From: Synchiropus splendidus
Taxonomy: Eukaryota; Chordata; Actinopteri; Syngnathiformes; Callionymidae
Direction: 5' to 3'
Length of the DNA stretch: 64,000 bases
Assembly: GCF_027744825.2 (NCBI RefSeq)
Contig: NC_071347.1
Location: 10,415,501 to 10,479,500, forward strand
The notes beneath the pieces were generated by a model that saw only the letters and a list, made by a program, of their open reading frames with translations, did no database searches and was not told where the DNA came from. Each line of letters begins with the position of its first letter. Position 1 is the first letter of the stretch. The position numbers were made by a program, and so were the translations under genes. Below, piece by piece: positions 46,394 to 58,109 of the stretch.

Positions 46394-46518
46394 GTGAGTG
46401 GTGTTTTATATGAAGCCTAAAATGCGTCCCTCCCGTCGTTTTAGCGCAGTTCAGCCGGTGGCAGCCTGCATGCAGCATTAGCCGCAGAGTGTTAACCGGG
46501 TTACGCTCATTTACACAG
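46394..46518 (+). other. Predicted 5' UTR intron of the seipin gene
   Basis: A strong donor (GCG|GTGAGTGG at 46394) and an acceptor (TTTACACAG ending at 46518) frame a 125-bp intron. The ATG follows 23 bp into the next exon. If real, the gene has one spliced 5' leader and an intronless coding region. Confidence 0.5.
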
Positions 46519-46541
46519 CTTAGTTGTTGGACCGCCCACTC

Positions 46542-47780
46542 ATGGAAGACCCGTCCCCGGAGCAGAGAACTCCAGATCCCATTAGAAGGTCGCCAGCTTC
46601 CAGGACCAGACCCATTGTAAGCCCCAGGACTGAGAGCATGGGGGGCATGATGGCATCTGTTCTCCACTGGGTCCATGACGTCGCCTCCGTCACCCTCCTC
46701 AAGGCCCGCAGGACTTTATTTCAAGCTGCTGTTCTCTTCTGCGTGCTGGTCCTGCTCCTGTGGGTTTCCATCTTTCTGTATGGGAGTTTCTATTACTCCT
46801 ACATGCCCACGGTGAGCTTCTCCACGCCAGTGCACTACCGCTACAGCTCCGATTGTGACCCCTCAGGGTCAGGCCTCTGTTCCTTCCCTACAGCCAACAT
46901 CTCCTTCCTGAAGAATGAGCGGGACCAGGTCATCGCGTATGGTCAGCCCTATCGGATCTCCCTGGAGCTGGAGATGCCAGAGTCGCCTGTGAACGAGCAG
47001 CTGGGAATGTTCATGGTCAAGATGTCCTGCTACACCCATGGTGGCAAGACCGTGTCGTTGGTGGCGAGGTCTACCATGCTGCACTACCGCTCCAGCCTGC
47101 TGCAGACGCTCAGCACCTTCTTCTATTCACCGCTTCTGTTGACTGGGATGGCGGAGCAGAAGCAACTCATCGAAGTGGAGCTCTTCACCAGCTTCAAGTC
47201 CAACGCTTACCAGCCGACAGTTGGAGCAGTTGTCGAGATCCAATCGAAGCGCGTGCAGATCTACTCGTCCCAGCTGCGCATCCATGCCTACTTCACGGGC
47301 GTACGATATGTGCTGTACAACTTCCCACTGACATCCGCGGTCATCGGGGTGGCCACCAACTTCGTCTTCCTCACCGTCGTCGTGCTTTTCAGCTACCTGC
47401 AGTTTGTCTGGGGCGGGCTGTGGCCCCCAGATCAGGTCAGAGTCAGGGTCACCATTGGAGATAACACCCGCACGCAGCAGAGGAGAGAGGAGGCTCGGAA
47501 GCGCATGGAGAAGGACAACCTCAAGAAAAACCCCAGTGCTCCGAGCTTAATCGGTCCCACTGCTGAGACGACAGAATTCCAGGAAAGGGATGCGGCGGCA
47601 GAGTGTTCCTCAATCGAGCCATTACATGTCCCTGAGGGGGAAACACTGGATTCTACAAATAAGGAGTCTCATGACTGTGAACCTCTGGAGGAAGAGTCGG
47701 GTGCTGAGGTTACGTCTGTGCTGCCTGAACACAGCGAGACCACTCTCCGGCAGAGAGCCGGCCCCTGGATGAGCCTCTGA
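46542..47780 (+). CDS. bscl2: Seipin (BSCL2), intronless coding sequence
   Basis: Seipin is an ER membrane protein that forms rings at ER-lipid droplet contacts and controls droplet growth. The frame is unbroken for 412 residues. Membrane segment 1 ([18 protein letters not shown]) is followed by [16 protein letters not shown] and the luminal beta-sandwich domain. This includes the N-glycosylation site NIS, equal to the human NVS site mutated in motor neuron disease, and [18 protein letters not shown]. Membrane segment 2 ([20 protein letters not shown]) is then followed by an acidic cytoplasmic tail ending [11 protein letters not shown]. The ATG at 46542 is chosen; the frame stays open 18 bases further up but without an ATG. 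Human BSCL2 has many coding introns, so this copy probably arose by retroposition or complete intron loss, yet it is intact. Whether a second, intron-bearing bscl2 exists in this genome cannot be seen here. Confidence 0.93.
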   Translation: MEDPSPEQRTPDPIRRSPASRTRPIVSPRTESMGGMMASVLHWVHDVASVTLLKARRTLFQAAVLFCVLVLLLWVSIFLYGSFYYSYMPTVSFSTPVHYRYSSDCDPSGSGLCSFPTANISFLKNERDQVIAYGQPYRISLELEMPESPVNEQLGMFMVKMSCYTHGGKTVSLVARSTMLHYRSSLLQTLSTFFYSPLLLTGMAEQKQLIEVELFTSFKSNAYQPTVGAVVEIQSKRVQIYSSQLRIHAYFTGVRYVLYNFPLTSAVIGVATNFVFLTVVVLFSYLQFVWGGLWPPDQVRVRVTIGDNTRTQQRREEARKRMEKDNLKKNPSAPSLIGPTAETTEFQERDAAAECSSIEPLHVPEGETLDSTNKESHDCEPLEEESGAEVTSVLPEHSETTLRQRAGPWMSL

Positions 47781-48612
47781 ACGACGACAGTCCAAACATA
47801 TACCGCTTGAAACCATATCACAATTGTGAGACTCATTATTTTACAGAACAGTTTACCACTTTATTGTGTATCTTTGTTGAGAACTAGGATAGTAGCCCAC
47901 ATTCCAAGCACGGCACGTCTCACAATATTTCCTCTTTTTTACCTATGCTGCTGTACATTGAGCACATTTTTATTTATACATCTACCAACTTGACCTGGGG
48001 CGGAAAACCTGAAGTCCTGCTTTAGCTCCTCTCAGATCATGCCACAGTTCCTGCTTAACCTTAAATGTACTGGTTAAAACAGCTTGGATATTGTCGTCAC
48101 ACGGTTTCAGACCCAGTGTGTTCACAAAGTGCCCTTGTCATACTCACTCTGTAACTCCTTCTTAGCAATTTGTTTCAGAGAAGAGCTTCCTGAATACAGT
48201 CTTTCAAAGAGTCCTAAACCACTGTGCAAGGTTTAATGTGTGCATGACTGCTCTGTTCCCCAGCTCTGTCATGCTGCTGAAGTCCTCATCTCATCCATCT
48301 TTCTGTGTTTGTTACATTTATGACTCATGTTGAATGTATTTATTGCATTGCCTGTTGTTGTTTTGGACCATTTTATATTTTTGTTGTTTTAAGCCATTGG
48401 TCGAGCACATCTATATCAATGGAGGAAGTGTTATAATACAGTCTTTTAATGTGAGTGTAGGTTGTTGGGGAGGATTTCTTGCAAGTTTATTAGAAAGCAC
48501 TGGCGGGTGGGATGAAGTGTTATGGACCAAAAGTATGTTAACCTCTGTCTGGTGTTGCAAAAAAACGTCTGCAAAGTTACAGGTTCTATTTATTTTCTCT
48601 TGGTTTGTATTG

Positions 48613-48618
48613 AATAAA
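48613..48618 (+). terminator. Polyadenylation signal, seipin
   Basis: AATAAA about 830 bp past the seipin stop, followed by a T-rich stretch 30 bp later. The region between is probably 3' UTR. Confidence 0.55.
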
Positions 48619-48639
48619 CATATACAGTAGAATATAACA

Positions 48640-49290
48640 TGGTCTTTTTTTCTGATTAAAAAAAACTTGCAAAATACAAAAATATAGAATCACAGATTCA
48701 TTTCGGTTCACAAGTGCCACTTCATCAGGATGGGCCTAGTTCTGGACACTGCAAGAACCAACCAAGTACAAGAAAGTGACCAAGCTCAGTGTGAATGACA
48801 TGAGGACTGTTCAGTGCCGACACACACACACAAGTGAAATCCGATGATAAAAATAGGTGTTTCATTTCACTTGCACATACGGAACTAAAACAAAAAATAA
48901 TTTATGGGATAGACATGTTCATATTTTGTAACAATATGTTTATTCAAAATGTTCTCAGCTTTGTTTCTATTTTTACTGTTTACTGTGTTCGAATGATTGG
49001 TGGATGGTTTGCTGACAAATTCACTGCGTATTTTCATCAGTTTGTCCTCCTCATATTACATGTTTCACAGAATTATTGCCAACTTCACACAGTTAGATTC
49101 GAATTTCGCATGCGCTGGCACCATATTAATCTGGTTATATCTCCTATCTAGGTATGTTTTTTAGATTCTCCATTGTATGAGCAATAAAGAAGCCTTTTGG
49201 ATTCTCCAGAACCAGTGGAGAATCCAAGTAAATCACCAACAACATCCACTTTTAAATCGTATCCAAGAATCCTAATGTATGTTGTTGTGA
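48640..49290. other. Intergenic spacer, nothing recognised
   Basis: The spacer lies between the convergent 3' ends of seipin and lrrc10. A short CA run is at 48822-48832. No exon or repeat family was recognised. Confidence 0.6.
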
Positions 49291-49294
49291 TGCT

Positions 49295-49300
49295 TTTATT
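49295..49300 (-). terminator. Polyadenylation signal, lrrc10
   Basis: Minus-strand AATAAA about 525 bp past the lrrc10 stop codon; a fitting but not unique candidate. Confidence 0.4.
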
Positions 49301-49825
49301 TTTCACATCTCTGATGATTCCCTTGGAACAGCTTTATTCGCAGACACTCTCTTGATACAGCAACATCTCTCGGAAAATTACATTAAGTCCATTAGAGGTC
49401 TTCATTCAGAGCCACAGCCTCAATCTGTCAAATGAATTATGCAGTGGTCTGGATAAGGAGCGAACTAATTATTTTAAAGAATCCATCACTTGTTCCAAAT
49501 TCGTACTGGCGACAGATGTAATCTCACATTCTGCTTTGCCGAGAAATGTCAAAACTATTTTGACCTCTTCCCCTAGGTACTGTCTCACCCATGACTTCTG
49601 CTGTCATTTGTTATGTTTGAATCCAAATATTAGACCAAAAATAATGGTGGTATTTGCCATCCCATGATATGTTGCCAAAGAACAGACTCACATTGACTTG
49701 ACCATACATGGAGCTGGAACACATACAGTATATAAGCCAGCTCTCTTGGTGTTGAGTGTTCCACTTGAGTGGCGCCATGATTCGACATTCCTCCCCGCAG
49801 CTCCGGGTCGGCATGTCCTTTGACC

Positions 49826-50650
49826 TCATGTATTGTGATGCTCCTCACACTTCCCTTCCGAAACGTCTACCGTGGACTCGCTCACCACTCTGGACCCGAC
49901 GTCCTCCAGCTCCTCGTCGGCGCTGTCGGCCCAGCGCCCGACCCGTCTCACCCCCTCGGCCACCACCGGGGCGTTGATGCAGGGGTTGTGGTCGTAAATG
50001 ACCAGCTTCAGACCCTCCAAGTGGGACAGTCCTGGGAAGAAGCGGATTTTGTTACGATCCACATCAATGACCGTGATGAGGTGCATTCCTAAGAGCACGG
50101 ACGGAAACTCCTGCAGCTCGTTCCCAGCCAGCCAGATGCTCCTCAGTTCCTCCAGCCGGCTCAGTTCACTGGGAACACTCCGGATCTGGTTATAGCCCAG
50201 GTGTAGAGTCTTGAGATTCGGAAGGTCGCACACCACCTTTGGGAAAACTGAGAAGTAATTGGTTTCCAGCCAGAGAGTATTCAGCTCCTTCAGCTTCCTC
50301 AGCTCTTCAGGCAGGCGGTGAAGTCTGTTGTTGCCCAGGTAGAGAATAATGAGATTCGGTAACTTACACACAGCTGCAGGAAGTTCTTCAAAACAGTTGA
50401 AGTCCAGAGCTAAAAGTTGCAGATTCCTAAGGTCTTGAAGTTCTGGGGGTAAGCTGCTGAGGTTGTTGTCACTCAGATACAGCTTCACCAGCTCAGTGAA
50501 GGCGCAGGCCACTGGTGGCATCCGTCGCAGCTGCCGGCTGCTGAGATCCAGCGTACGGTCCAGCGGCATCTCCTTGAGGTCCCCCACGAGGAAGCGTTGA
50601 ATGCGCTCGGATGGGAAGAAAGCAATGACCCCACGCATGGCGTTTCCCAT
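49826..50650 (-). CDS. lrrc10: Leucine-rich repeat-containing protein 10 (cardiac)
   Basis: LRRC10 is a heart-specific protein at the Z-line and diads that binds alpha-actinin and actin and affects L-type Ca2+ channels. A single exon encodes 274 residues, as in mammals (about 277). The start MGNAMRGVIAFFPSERIQ matches MGN...AFIP of the family. Seven or so 23-residue leucine-rich repeats follow (residues about 30-200, e.g. LVKLYLSDNNLSSLPPEL, LIILYLGNNRLHRLPEEL, LKTLHLGYNQIRSVPSEL). The conserved cap LKLVIYDHNPCINAP and VRRVGRWAD come next, then an acidic tail. LRRC10B is excluded because it lacks these N- and C-terminal signatures. lrrc10 near cnot2 matches human 12q15. Confidence 0.93.
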   Translation of the reverse strand: MGNAMRGVIAFFPSERIQRFLVGDLKEMPLDRTLDLSSRQLRRMPPVACAFTELVKLYLSDNNLSSLPPELQDLRNLQLLALDFNCFEELPAAVCKLPNLIILYLGNNRLHRLPEELRKLKELNTLWLETNYFSVFPKVVCDLPNLKTLHLGYNQIRSVPSELSRLEELRSIWLAGNELQEFPSVLLGMHLITVIDVDRNKIRFFPGLSHLEGLKLVIYDHNPCINAPVVAEGVRRVGRWADSADEELEDVGSRVVSESTVDVSEGKCEEHHNT

Positions 50651-52600
50651 AGCACTCAGCTCTCCACATCAATCGAATGAAAGACCGGATCAAAAACACG
50701 GATGGACATCTCTAAAGGTTCCCCCGTCCTGAATCCACCTCTCTGCCTCCACCAAATGATCTGTTTATCCTGCACAATGAGCTGAGATGAATTCCCCGGT
50801 GTAGCCTTCTCACTGTCTCCCTGCCGCTCTGAGCTGCACCCGACTTCCAAGGCAACAACCAGCCGCTCTCTCCTCCCCATTTGACTTTCCCCAATTCTTC
50901 CCAGAGATGACAGAGGTGGGGAGCAAACAGACACTTATCTAAAGAGGCAGAGGAAGTCCTTTGGTTAAGGTCATTTACACACTGATTCTGCAGCACCGTC
51001 AGCAAGGTGTTTTCTACAGTCAGATGAATCATTGAACAGGTCATTAAAATCCATCTGTAATGAAGAAATAGAAAGGAACTATTTGTCGATCACCATCTGA
51101 GGAAGGTCGCTCAAGGTCAGTGGAGGTCACGAATGAGATGAATACTGTAACGGCATGGGATTACCACTGAATATCTGCTGGGATTCAAGGAAACAGTCAG
51201 ACTTAATGAAGATTAAATTTGCTGCTGCAGAAATCATTACGAAGTGACCGCTTCCATAGCTGCACAGTCACTACTAAGAAAACAAATGTATTGAATTAAA
51301 ATGTTGATTTTTTTTTTTAAGCTTTTCTCCCCATATTTTTTGTTAAGTTTGGCAAGAACAAACAGATCTTTGCAACCAAATGACAGAATATTTCAGTTGG
51401 TTTTCAAAAACAAAACAAGAAAAAGGCACCTACAAACATATCAGAATAAGACCAAATAAAATAAAATACTACATAGTAAACTCCCACCGCGCCCCCGAAG
51501 AATGTCAAATCTGTCTTCAGTCTCATTTGTTTCAATGCATCCTTCAATCACGGTGTTTTTCTAACCTGTGAAAGTCAATTTGATTCAGGCTTCTATCTAA
51601 CATTGTAATTCCTTTCTATATGTATTTTTCCACCAACCATTCATGCATTTGTATTTTTCTGAAGAGCCGTGAACTTTATCTATGTCTGTTCTCCTTGTCT
51701 GCTTGAGGTGTGACTTCACCCTGCATGCCTTTATTGGAGCTATTTTGTAAGCTGATAAAAGTCAGAAGGAATCTGGTTGTTCTTATCACTTGTTCCGGTG
51801 GTCTGTTTATATTCACTGGCAGACATCCTTGAATCCACTTGAATCAGGACTCAGCCACAAGTTTATGTCATTTAAGAACCAATAAAAACAGATTATATTC
51901 CTCAACATTTATCCAGTGACTCATTCAGCAAGTGTTTTTATTATTGAAACATAAAATTGTTACACAATTTTACTTTACATTGTACCACACAAAAAAAAGA
52001 TTAAAAAATATATGCTTATGTTTATTTACCTCACTGACAATTTGTTAATCCAAATTATTGTGAAATATTTTTTGGTACATTTTAATCGTCTTTCATCATA
52101 AAAACACAATTGATATTAAAATCATTAAAACGTTTTTTTTTTAAATACATTGATACATTGCACTGAATGTGAAATAAAATGGAAGTCAAATAAACGCCCG
52201 TGTAATAGAATAGAACCAATTAAAAGTTGTCGAAGTCTCCTTTTTATTCGTCCGTAAATGTTTCTAAAGATGATATAGGTCTCAGTCATGGCGTGTTTTT
52301 ATTTGTGAAATATGCATAATTAGACAAAACAGCGCTCTCTACTGACTCATTTTTCACATACGTTTCCAAACCTTTCTAATCTTTATTTGTTTATCGTGAC
52401 GCCCGAGAGAAAATAATGTTTTAATAAATGTAGAAATGAATATTTGCGATAAAATGTATTTTTTTATTCGCTATTTAAAAATGGTCTATAATCTTTTTTT
52501 AATCTGCATTTTTACATAATTCCACCGAGTATTTTTTTTCCCTCTTAAATGTCGTGACTGGAGCCCGTGAACTGTAACAACGAAATGCTTTTCGCCGGAG
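50651..52600. other. Divergent spacer between lrrc10 and cnot2
   Basis: About 2 kb without a recognised exon or repeat. It should contain the lrrc10 cardiac promoter (left part) and distal cnot2 promoter. No TATA box was found near the lrrc10 ATG. Confidence 0.5.
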
Positions 52601-52659
52601 CTGTCAGTGAAACAGCGAGATTATTTATTGCTGAGTGATGGAATTGACTTTCCTCCCAC

Positions 52660-53110
52660 AGTTTGTGTACGGAAGTGTTTGGCGGGTTGTAAGGTCAGAG
52701 AGTAAAGGCTATTGAACATAAACAGCCATCTTGGATTTAAGGAAGAGAAGGGGAAAATTGATGCGGTGGGTCTTTCTTTCTGAACGTGTTTGCTCGTCCG
52801 TTGCTTGTGAAACTCAAGTGTGCGTGTTCACCCCCCGGGGTGTCGCGTTAGCTCCGTCATGTTCCCCCTCACGGCTACGTTAGCCTGCCGCGTCCGACTC
52901 GATAAGCGCAGTTTAAACCTATTTTACAGCCGACTGTGCCGCTCGGGAGAAAGAGACGGGACTGGACAGACCCCGGCTGGCGTCTGCTTGGAAGGTCAGA
53001 TGATAGAATGGAGCGAATATCAAATAAACCCGAGCTAACTCAGCGGCGGCGGCTGCTACCGAGCCGGCTAGTTAGCAGGCACCGCTGCAGCTAACAACCC
53101 CATTCGCTCT
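52660..53110 (+). promoter_or_regulatory. cnot2: GC-rich cnot2 promoter and 5' non-coding exon region
   Basis: After AT-rich sequence, 52800-53110 is rich in CpG (for example GCGTCCGACTCG and CAGCGGCGGCGGC), as in housekeeping promoters. The first cnot2 exon is expected here, but its donor and any upstream start codon could not be fixed. Confidence 0.45.
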
Positions 53111-53870
53111 GTTTACTTTAATGACACGTGTTTTAAGGCGACTATGCAGCTTGGTCTTATTTTGCTACACTTGTATTTCGCCGCTTAGTGTTTGCGAAAC
53201 ACTCGTTCTTGCCAAGTCGCTCCAAACTTTAGCGTAACTCCTCGTAACTTCCAGTGTCACATCTGTGTGCTGGTGAATCATAGGATGCGATGTTTTCTGA
53301 GTGACTTTTAAATGTTTGCAATATGCACAAACATGTTGAGTGGCGTCAAGCTGCAACCTGAGGCACAGGTGTCGTGCCTCAGGTTGTTGTATACAACAAC
53401 CACCGAAACTGTTCAGTTCAACAGGGACGTTTATTGGTGCAGGTAAACACTTGAATGGCAACTTAAACTTGATTTTATTTCGACAATGAGCGTCTCCACT
53501 TCCGGCTGACGGATCTTTCTCCTTTCAGCTTCATGTGCTTGAACCTAAACCACCTTGTGGGAGCCACCAGGACATTTCCAAACGATGTTAGAGAGTGTGG
53601 CCACAAGCTTTATGAAATACTTTGTATCTAATTGATCAGTCGCCTCCAGGGCCACACACACATTTTAAGCACTTAAAATGTGAAGCAGAACTTAAAACTA
53701 TACTAGTGTTTACTGTTTAACGCTACAATCCGACGGGTCGCGTGTTCTTCAACCCATACTTGATATGTGGCGACTATTTGTGACTAGTCCACTCTCAATA
53801 TGCGTGTAATTCCAAGTGAGATGCGGTGCATGAGCCATGACGTGTTTCCTTCTTTCAGGTGACGAAAGGC

Positions 53871-56800
53871 ATGTTTGGTTCGAGAAAGAAATTTGCAGAG
53901 TTCGTTGAGGTAGTGGATAACGACTTTTCTGATGAGAGCATGTACTACAACCAGCCGTCGATGTTCCAGCATCGGTCGGACAAAGATGTGAGTGGATTGT
54001 TTTTGCTTCCCGTCTGCACCCACGTGTTCAGCCAAACATGCCGCTTGGTTCCTGTCCAGTAGGGATGGGTGATATGGACCCAAAAAAGTTATTGCGATGT
54101 CATTTCAGCGATCACGATAAATACATTTTCAGTTTATTCCATGTGTTGTACACACTACAGTCTCTCTTGAAACCTATGAGTGGAGTTTGTCTGAAACATT
54201 ATCATTTGTTTATGTTTAAATATAATAGTTAACTCAGCATAGAGATGAGAAATGCAATGTTTCACGTCTTTGGTAGAAGCCTGACAGACAGTTTTATTTA
54301 GGGGTTAAATTGAGCCGTCTGTCTGCTGTATCTCATGTCTCTTAACAGTTGACTTTAACTATGGACCCGTCTGGACACATTTCCCAGATGCTATTGAAGA
54401 AATATTAGAAATAAATGATCATTTAGTCATATTCTATTCTCCGAATCATGCTACAAACTGTCAGTCCTTTGTCTTGCATGATGAAAACCTTTTCACAATT
54501 CTCTCTCCTAGTGGTTGGTTGTTTTCCATTGCTTTATTGAAGATTTTGCTAATACTTTGACCACTTAGAATTTGTTGATGGTCCCTAACTGATGCCAGGT
54601 CGTAGCATTAGCGCTGCCTGAGAGATTGTGTCCGCGGTCAGTGCCAAGGCAGACGGCCACGTGAGAGAACCTATGAGGACCACTCCATCTAATAAAATAA
54701 ACACAAATCCAGAGAGTCAGAGTCGACCAGTGTCATTGTCAAAGGTTCCCTGTATTAAAAATAAGTTAAAAACTACAATCGTGAATCAAAGTTCACCAAA
54801 CTCTTCACAACTGTCACACGCCGGAGTCGGCTGTCAAACGCTGCGGAGCTGGAGAGCATGACATGCCGTCACGGACTTGTCATGTCCACATGTGCAAGTC
54901 CAATGCTGAGAGTGAGCCCCGTCGAATTTATCGTGAGATGCAGAATTGTCATCATGGAGGTTGTGTGTGGCGGCATATGGTGTCGTCCATCCCTAATGTC
55001 CAGCATGTGTTTGCTGTAAAGATGCTGTCGTCTCCATCGCCGTCGTCAACGGGACAGCTGTCACAGCTGGGTGCAAGTTTGTACGGGCCACAAAGTGAGT
55101 GCAAATGTCCGATGATGGACTTTTTTGTTTATCCGACATTGTTTGACCAAGGTTCTTGTCACCTCCCTGCAGGTGCACTTGGCTTTTCGGTTAGAGGCAT
55201 GGGCAACAGCACGCCCCAGCTGAACCGGAATCTAACACAAGCCTCCCAACTTACAAGTCATATGACCCCGACGACGGGGGTTCCTACCATGTCCCTGCAC
55301 ACTCCTTCGTCCCCGAGCAGGTAGGCAGCAGGCTCTCACCTGTGCCAAGGATTCGCCTGCAGCTCATGTTATGGTGGAGGGGAAGCATTTTTGAAAGACT
55401 GGAGTTGGGTTTAATATTACATCTTTGATCCGATTCCCTATTCATGGAGTTATCGACAGTGTTGGGCGCACTTGATGTTTACTGAAGTGTGAAGGATTCA
55501 AGTTCATCCCTGAGTAATTGGCTTTTATAAATAACTCTGATGCTGCTTGTGCAGGGGGGCTTTGCCCATGAACACGAGGAACATGCTGAACCACTCGCAG
55601 GTGGGTCAGGGGATCAGCATGAGCAGCAGGAACAGCAGTATGAGCAGCTCAGGACTCGGGAGCCCCAACCGGAGCTCCCCCAGCATCATCTGCATGCCCA
55701 AACAGCAGCCGGCGCGGCAGCCCTTCACCATCAACAGGTCCGTGGCTGGTCCGCGCCGGGCCTCTGTTGCGTGTGTGTGGAAAGTCATGGCTGTCTTTCA
55801 CCCTCAGCATGTCGGGATTTGGGATGAACCGCAACCAAGTGTTCGGGTTGAACAACTCGCTATCCAGCAACATTTTCAACGGCTCAGGTAAATCCTCTCT
55901 GATGCGAGGGTCAGGCGAGCGCCAAGTATTGTTCCTGCGTTCTGAGCTGGAATATCAACTAACTGCCTCACTGCTGGTGATGGGTCTCAGGCCGCCATGA
56001 CTCATTGGCTTGGTCTCATCCAACATGTTAGATTGTTCCTCTGAACAGAAGCTTTTTTTCCCCGTCATCTGAACTCCCTGTGGCTCTGCACTCACAGATG
56101 GAAGCGAGAACCTGGCGGGGCTGGATCTGTCGGATTTCCCCGTGTTGGCGGACAGAAGCAGGAGAGAAGGGAACGGAAACCCATCACTGATGAACCCCTT
56201 AGCTGGACGAGCACCTTACGGTAGGCGGAGGGTCTTCGCGCTCCCGAGCAGGATGTGGAGCGTATCTAGCCAAGCCTGATTCTGTCCCCTTGGTGACAGT
56301 CGGCATGGTGACGAAGCCGTCCAACGAGCAGACGCAGGATTTCTCCATCCACAACGAGGACTTCCCTGCTCTCCCTGGCCCGAACTACAAGGACACTTCG
56401 CTAAACAGTGACGACAACAACAAAACTGTGGGTGTTGGTTTCTTGGGTCGTGAGTGAGAGTCTTGCGTGCTTCTGATTTTGCGCTCTCCTGGGTCAGAAC
56501 TTGAACTCAGCGAGCAAGAGCACAGCCAACTCTGACGGGCCCAAGTTCCCCGGGGACAAGACCACCTCGGCGCTGAACAACAATCTGAAGAAAGGCATCC
56601 AGGTGTTGTCTGACGGTGAGAGCCTCGTGTCCAGTGACGTGACACTTCCAGAAGTGCAGTTTTAGGGCTGGAAATATGATCTGTGCTCCATCAGGCCGTG
56701 TGACCAACATTCCATCGGGAATGGTGACGGACCAGTTCGGCATGATCGGCCTCCTGACCTTCATCCGGGCAGCAGAGACGGACCCTGGGATGGTCCATCT

Positions 56801-57646
56801 GGCGCTAGGAAGTGACCTCACCACACTGGGACTCAACTTGAACTCACCTGAGTAAGCACCACGGGGGAGGGGTTTGCTTTGCTGACCAGCCTCTTACACT
56901 TGAGAGTTTTAACTGCTCTCACCAGAAACCTTTATCCAAAGTTTGCATCTCCATGGGCTTCATCACCCTGTCGATCACAAGATATTGGTGAGTCCCTGGT
57001 GTCTTTGACTTGATCCGATAAAGAGACGTTGAAGTGATGTGTCATTTCTGATCCTAGACTTCCACGTTCCATCCGAGTATTTAACCAACATCCACATACG
57101 GGACAAGGTGGGAGCCATGGTCTTGTCGAAAGCCTTCTGGTTCCCTTTGTGCTTCTCATTTTCCCAGCTCTCCTCCTCCAGCTGGCTGCCATCAAACTGG
57201 CCCGGTACGGGGAAGACTTGTTGTTCTACCTGTACTACATGAACGGTGGGGACCTGCTGCAGCTTCTGGCTGCAGTGGAGCTGTGAGTATGGTCCCGGTA
57301 TGGCTTGGTTTGGAGGGCCTAGTTTGAAAGACATCGCTCTCCTCCTCAGCTTCAACCGGGACTGGCGCTACCACAAAGAGGATCGAGTCTGGATCACCAG
57401 AGCGCCTGGCATGGAGCCAACCATGAAGACCAACGCGTATGAGCGAGGAACCTACTACTTCTTTGATTGTATCAACTGGAGGAAAGTTGCCAAGGTAGCC
57501 ACCTGCGGCGCGTTCTTGTTTTTCGAGTCCGGTGATTGATTTTAGTGGTCTGCTGCCAGGAGTTTCATCTGGAGTACGACAAACTGGAAGAGCGACCTCA
57601 CGTTCCAACGCCGTTCAACTACAACCCGGCCCAGCAGGCCTTCTAA
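53871..57646 (+). CDS. cnot2: CCR4-NOT transcription complex subunit 2
   Basis: CNOT2 pairs with CNOT3 in the CCR4-NOT deadenylase complex and is needed for its integrity. The exon bearing the start runs 53859-53987; then 55022-55094, 55173-55320, 55555-55737, 55808-55887, 56098-56220, 56300-56427, 56498-56615, 56695-56851, 56926-56987, 57058-57107, 57182-57282, 57350-57494, 57560-57646. Phases match; 523 residues from MFGSRKKFAEF (human 540). The middle is a Ser/Asn-rich disordered region (SSSGLGSPNRSSPSIICMPK). The C-terminal NOT-box (about 400-523) has FHVPSEYLTNIHIRDKLAAI and ends FNYNPAQQAF. Human CNOT2 begins about 20 residues earlier in a separate exon. The codon before MFG is open back to the acceptor, so an upstream coding exon is possible. 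Introns in the second half are 65-90 bp; intron 1 carries a hAT-like element. Confidence 0.93.
54052..55003. mobile_element. Non-autonomous hAT-like transposon with 8-bp target duplication
   Basis: The element (54060-54995) starts TAGGGATGG and ends CCATCCCTA, an exact 9-bp inverted terminus. It is flanked by CTGTCCAG (54052-54059) and ATGTCCAG (54996-55003), an 8-bp duplication matching at 7 of 8 bases, as expected for hAT insertions. The inner ends (GGTGATATGGAC / GGTGTCGTCCATC) extend the similarity. No transposase domain was recognised in about 936 bp. It sits in cnot2 intron 1, with its right edge 26 bp from the next exon. Confidence 0.7.
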
Positions 57647-58080
57647 GGCCCCACCTGTCCGAAGGCTGCAGCTGTTTCCGCACACGTTGTTGCTGCTGTG
57701 ACACACGCACAGCTCCGTTTTTATTCCTCGAGGACTTGGCGACTGGAGCGCATGCACAGGGGGAGGATTTGGGTTCCAGCCGCCCTCTGCTGCCTCTTCT
57801 GACGTCACGCTGCCTGAACATCAACACTTGTTCTGTTTTTATTCTTTCAGTTCATCCAGTTGTTTTGTTTGTTTTTTGTTTCCCTCCTCCCCTCTCAGAG
57901 CCGGGTCTGTTTTGTTTACGTCTCTCAAACCTGAAGCCACTTGGCTCCCAGAGGAGGACTGACCTCGTGCACAGGACAAGTTACTTTTTGTTAAATAGGC
58001 GGCGGACGCTTAAGTACCATCCTCAGACGCCAGCGAAAGAGTGGAAGACATGCAATGTTTATTGTTGCACTATATTTAGT

Positions 58081-58086
58081 AATAAA
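58081..58086 (+). terminator. Polyadenylation signal, cnot2
   Basis: AATAAA about 435 bp past the cnot2 stop codon, followed by T/G-rich sequence. Confidence 0.65.
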
Positions 58087-58109
58087 AGAACACAAATTTG
58101 TGTATGGCT

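Noticed and set aside
46524..46541. Upstream TTG as the seipin start
   Set aside because: TTG is not a normal start in vertebrates, and the ATG at 46542 fits the family length.
54628..55010. Open frames inside the cnot2 intron element
   Set aside because: They lie within the hAT-like element, show no transposase motifs such as the dimerisation domain, and one simply runs into the next cnot2 exon.
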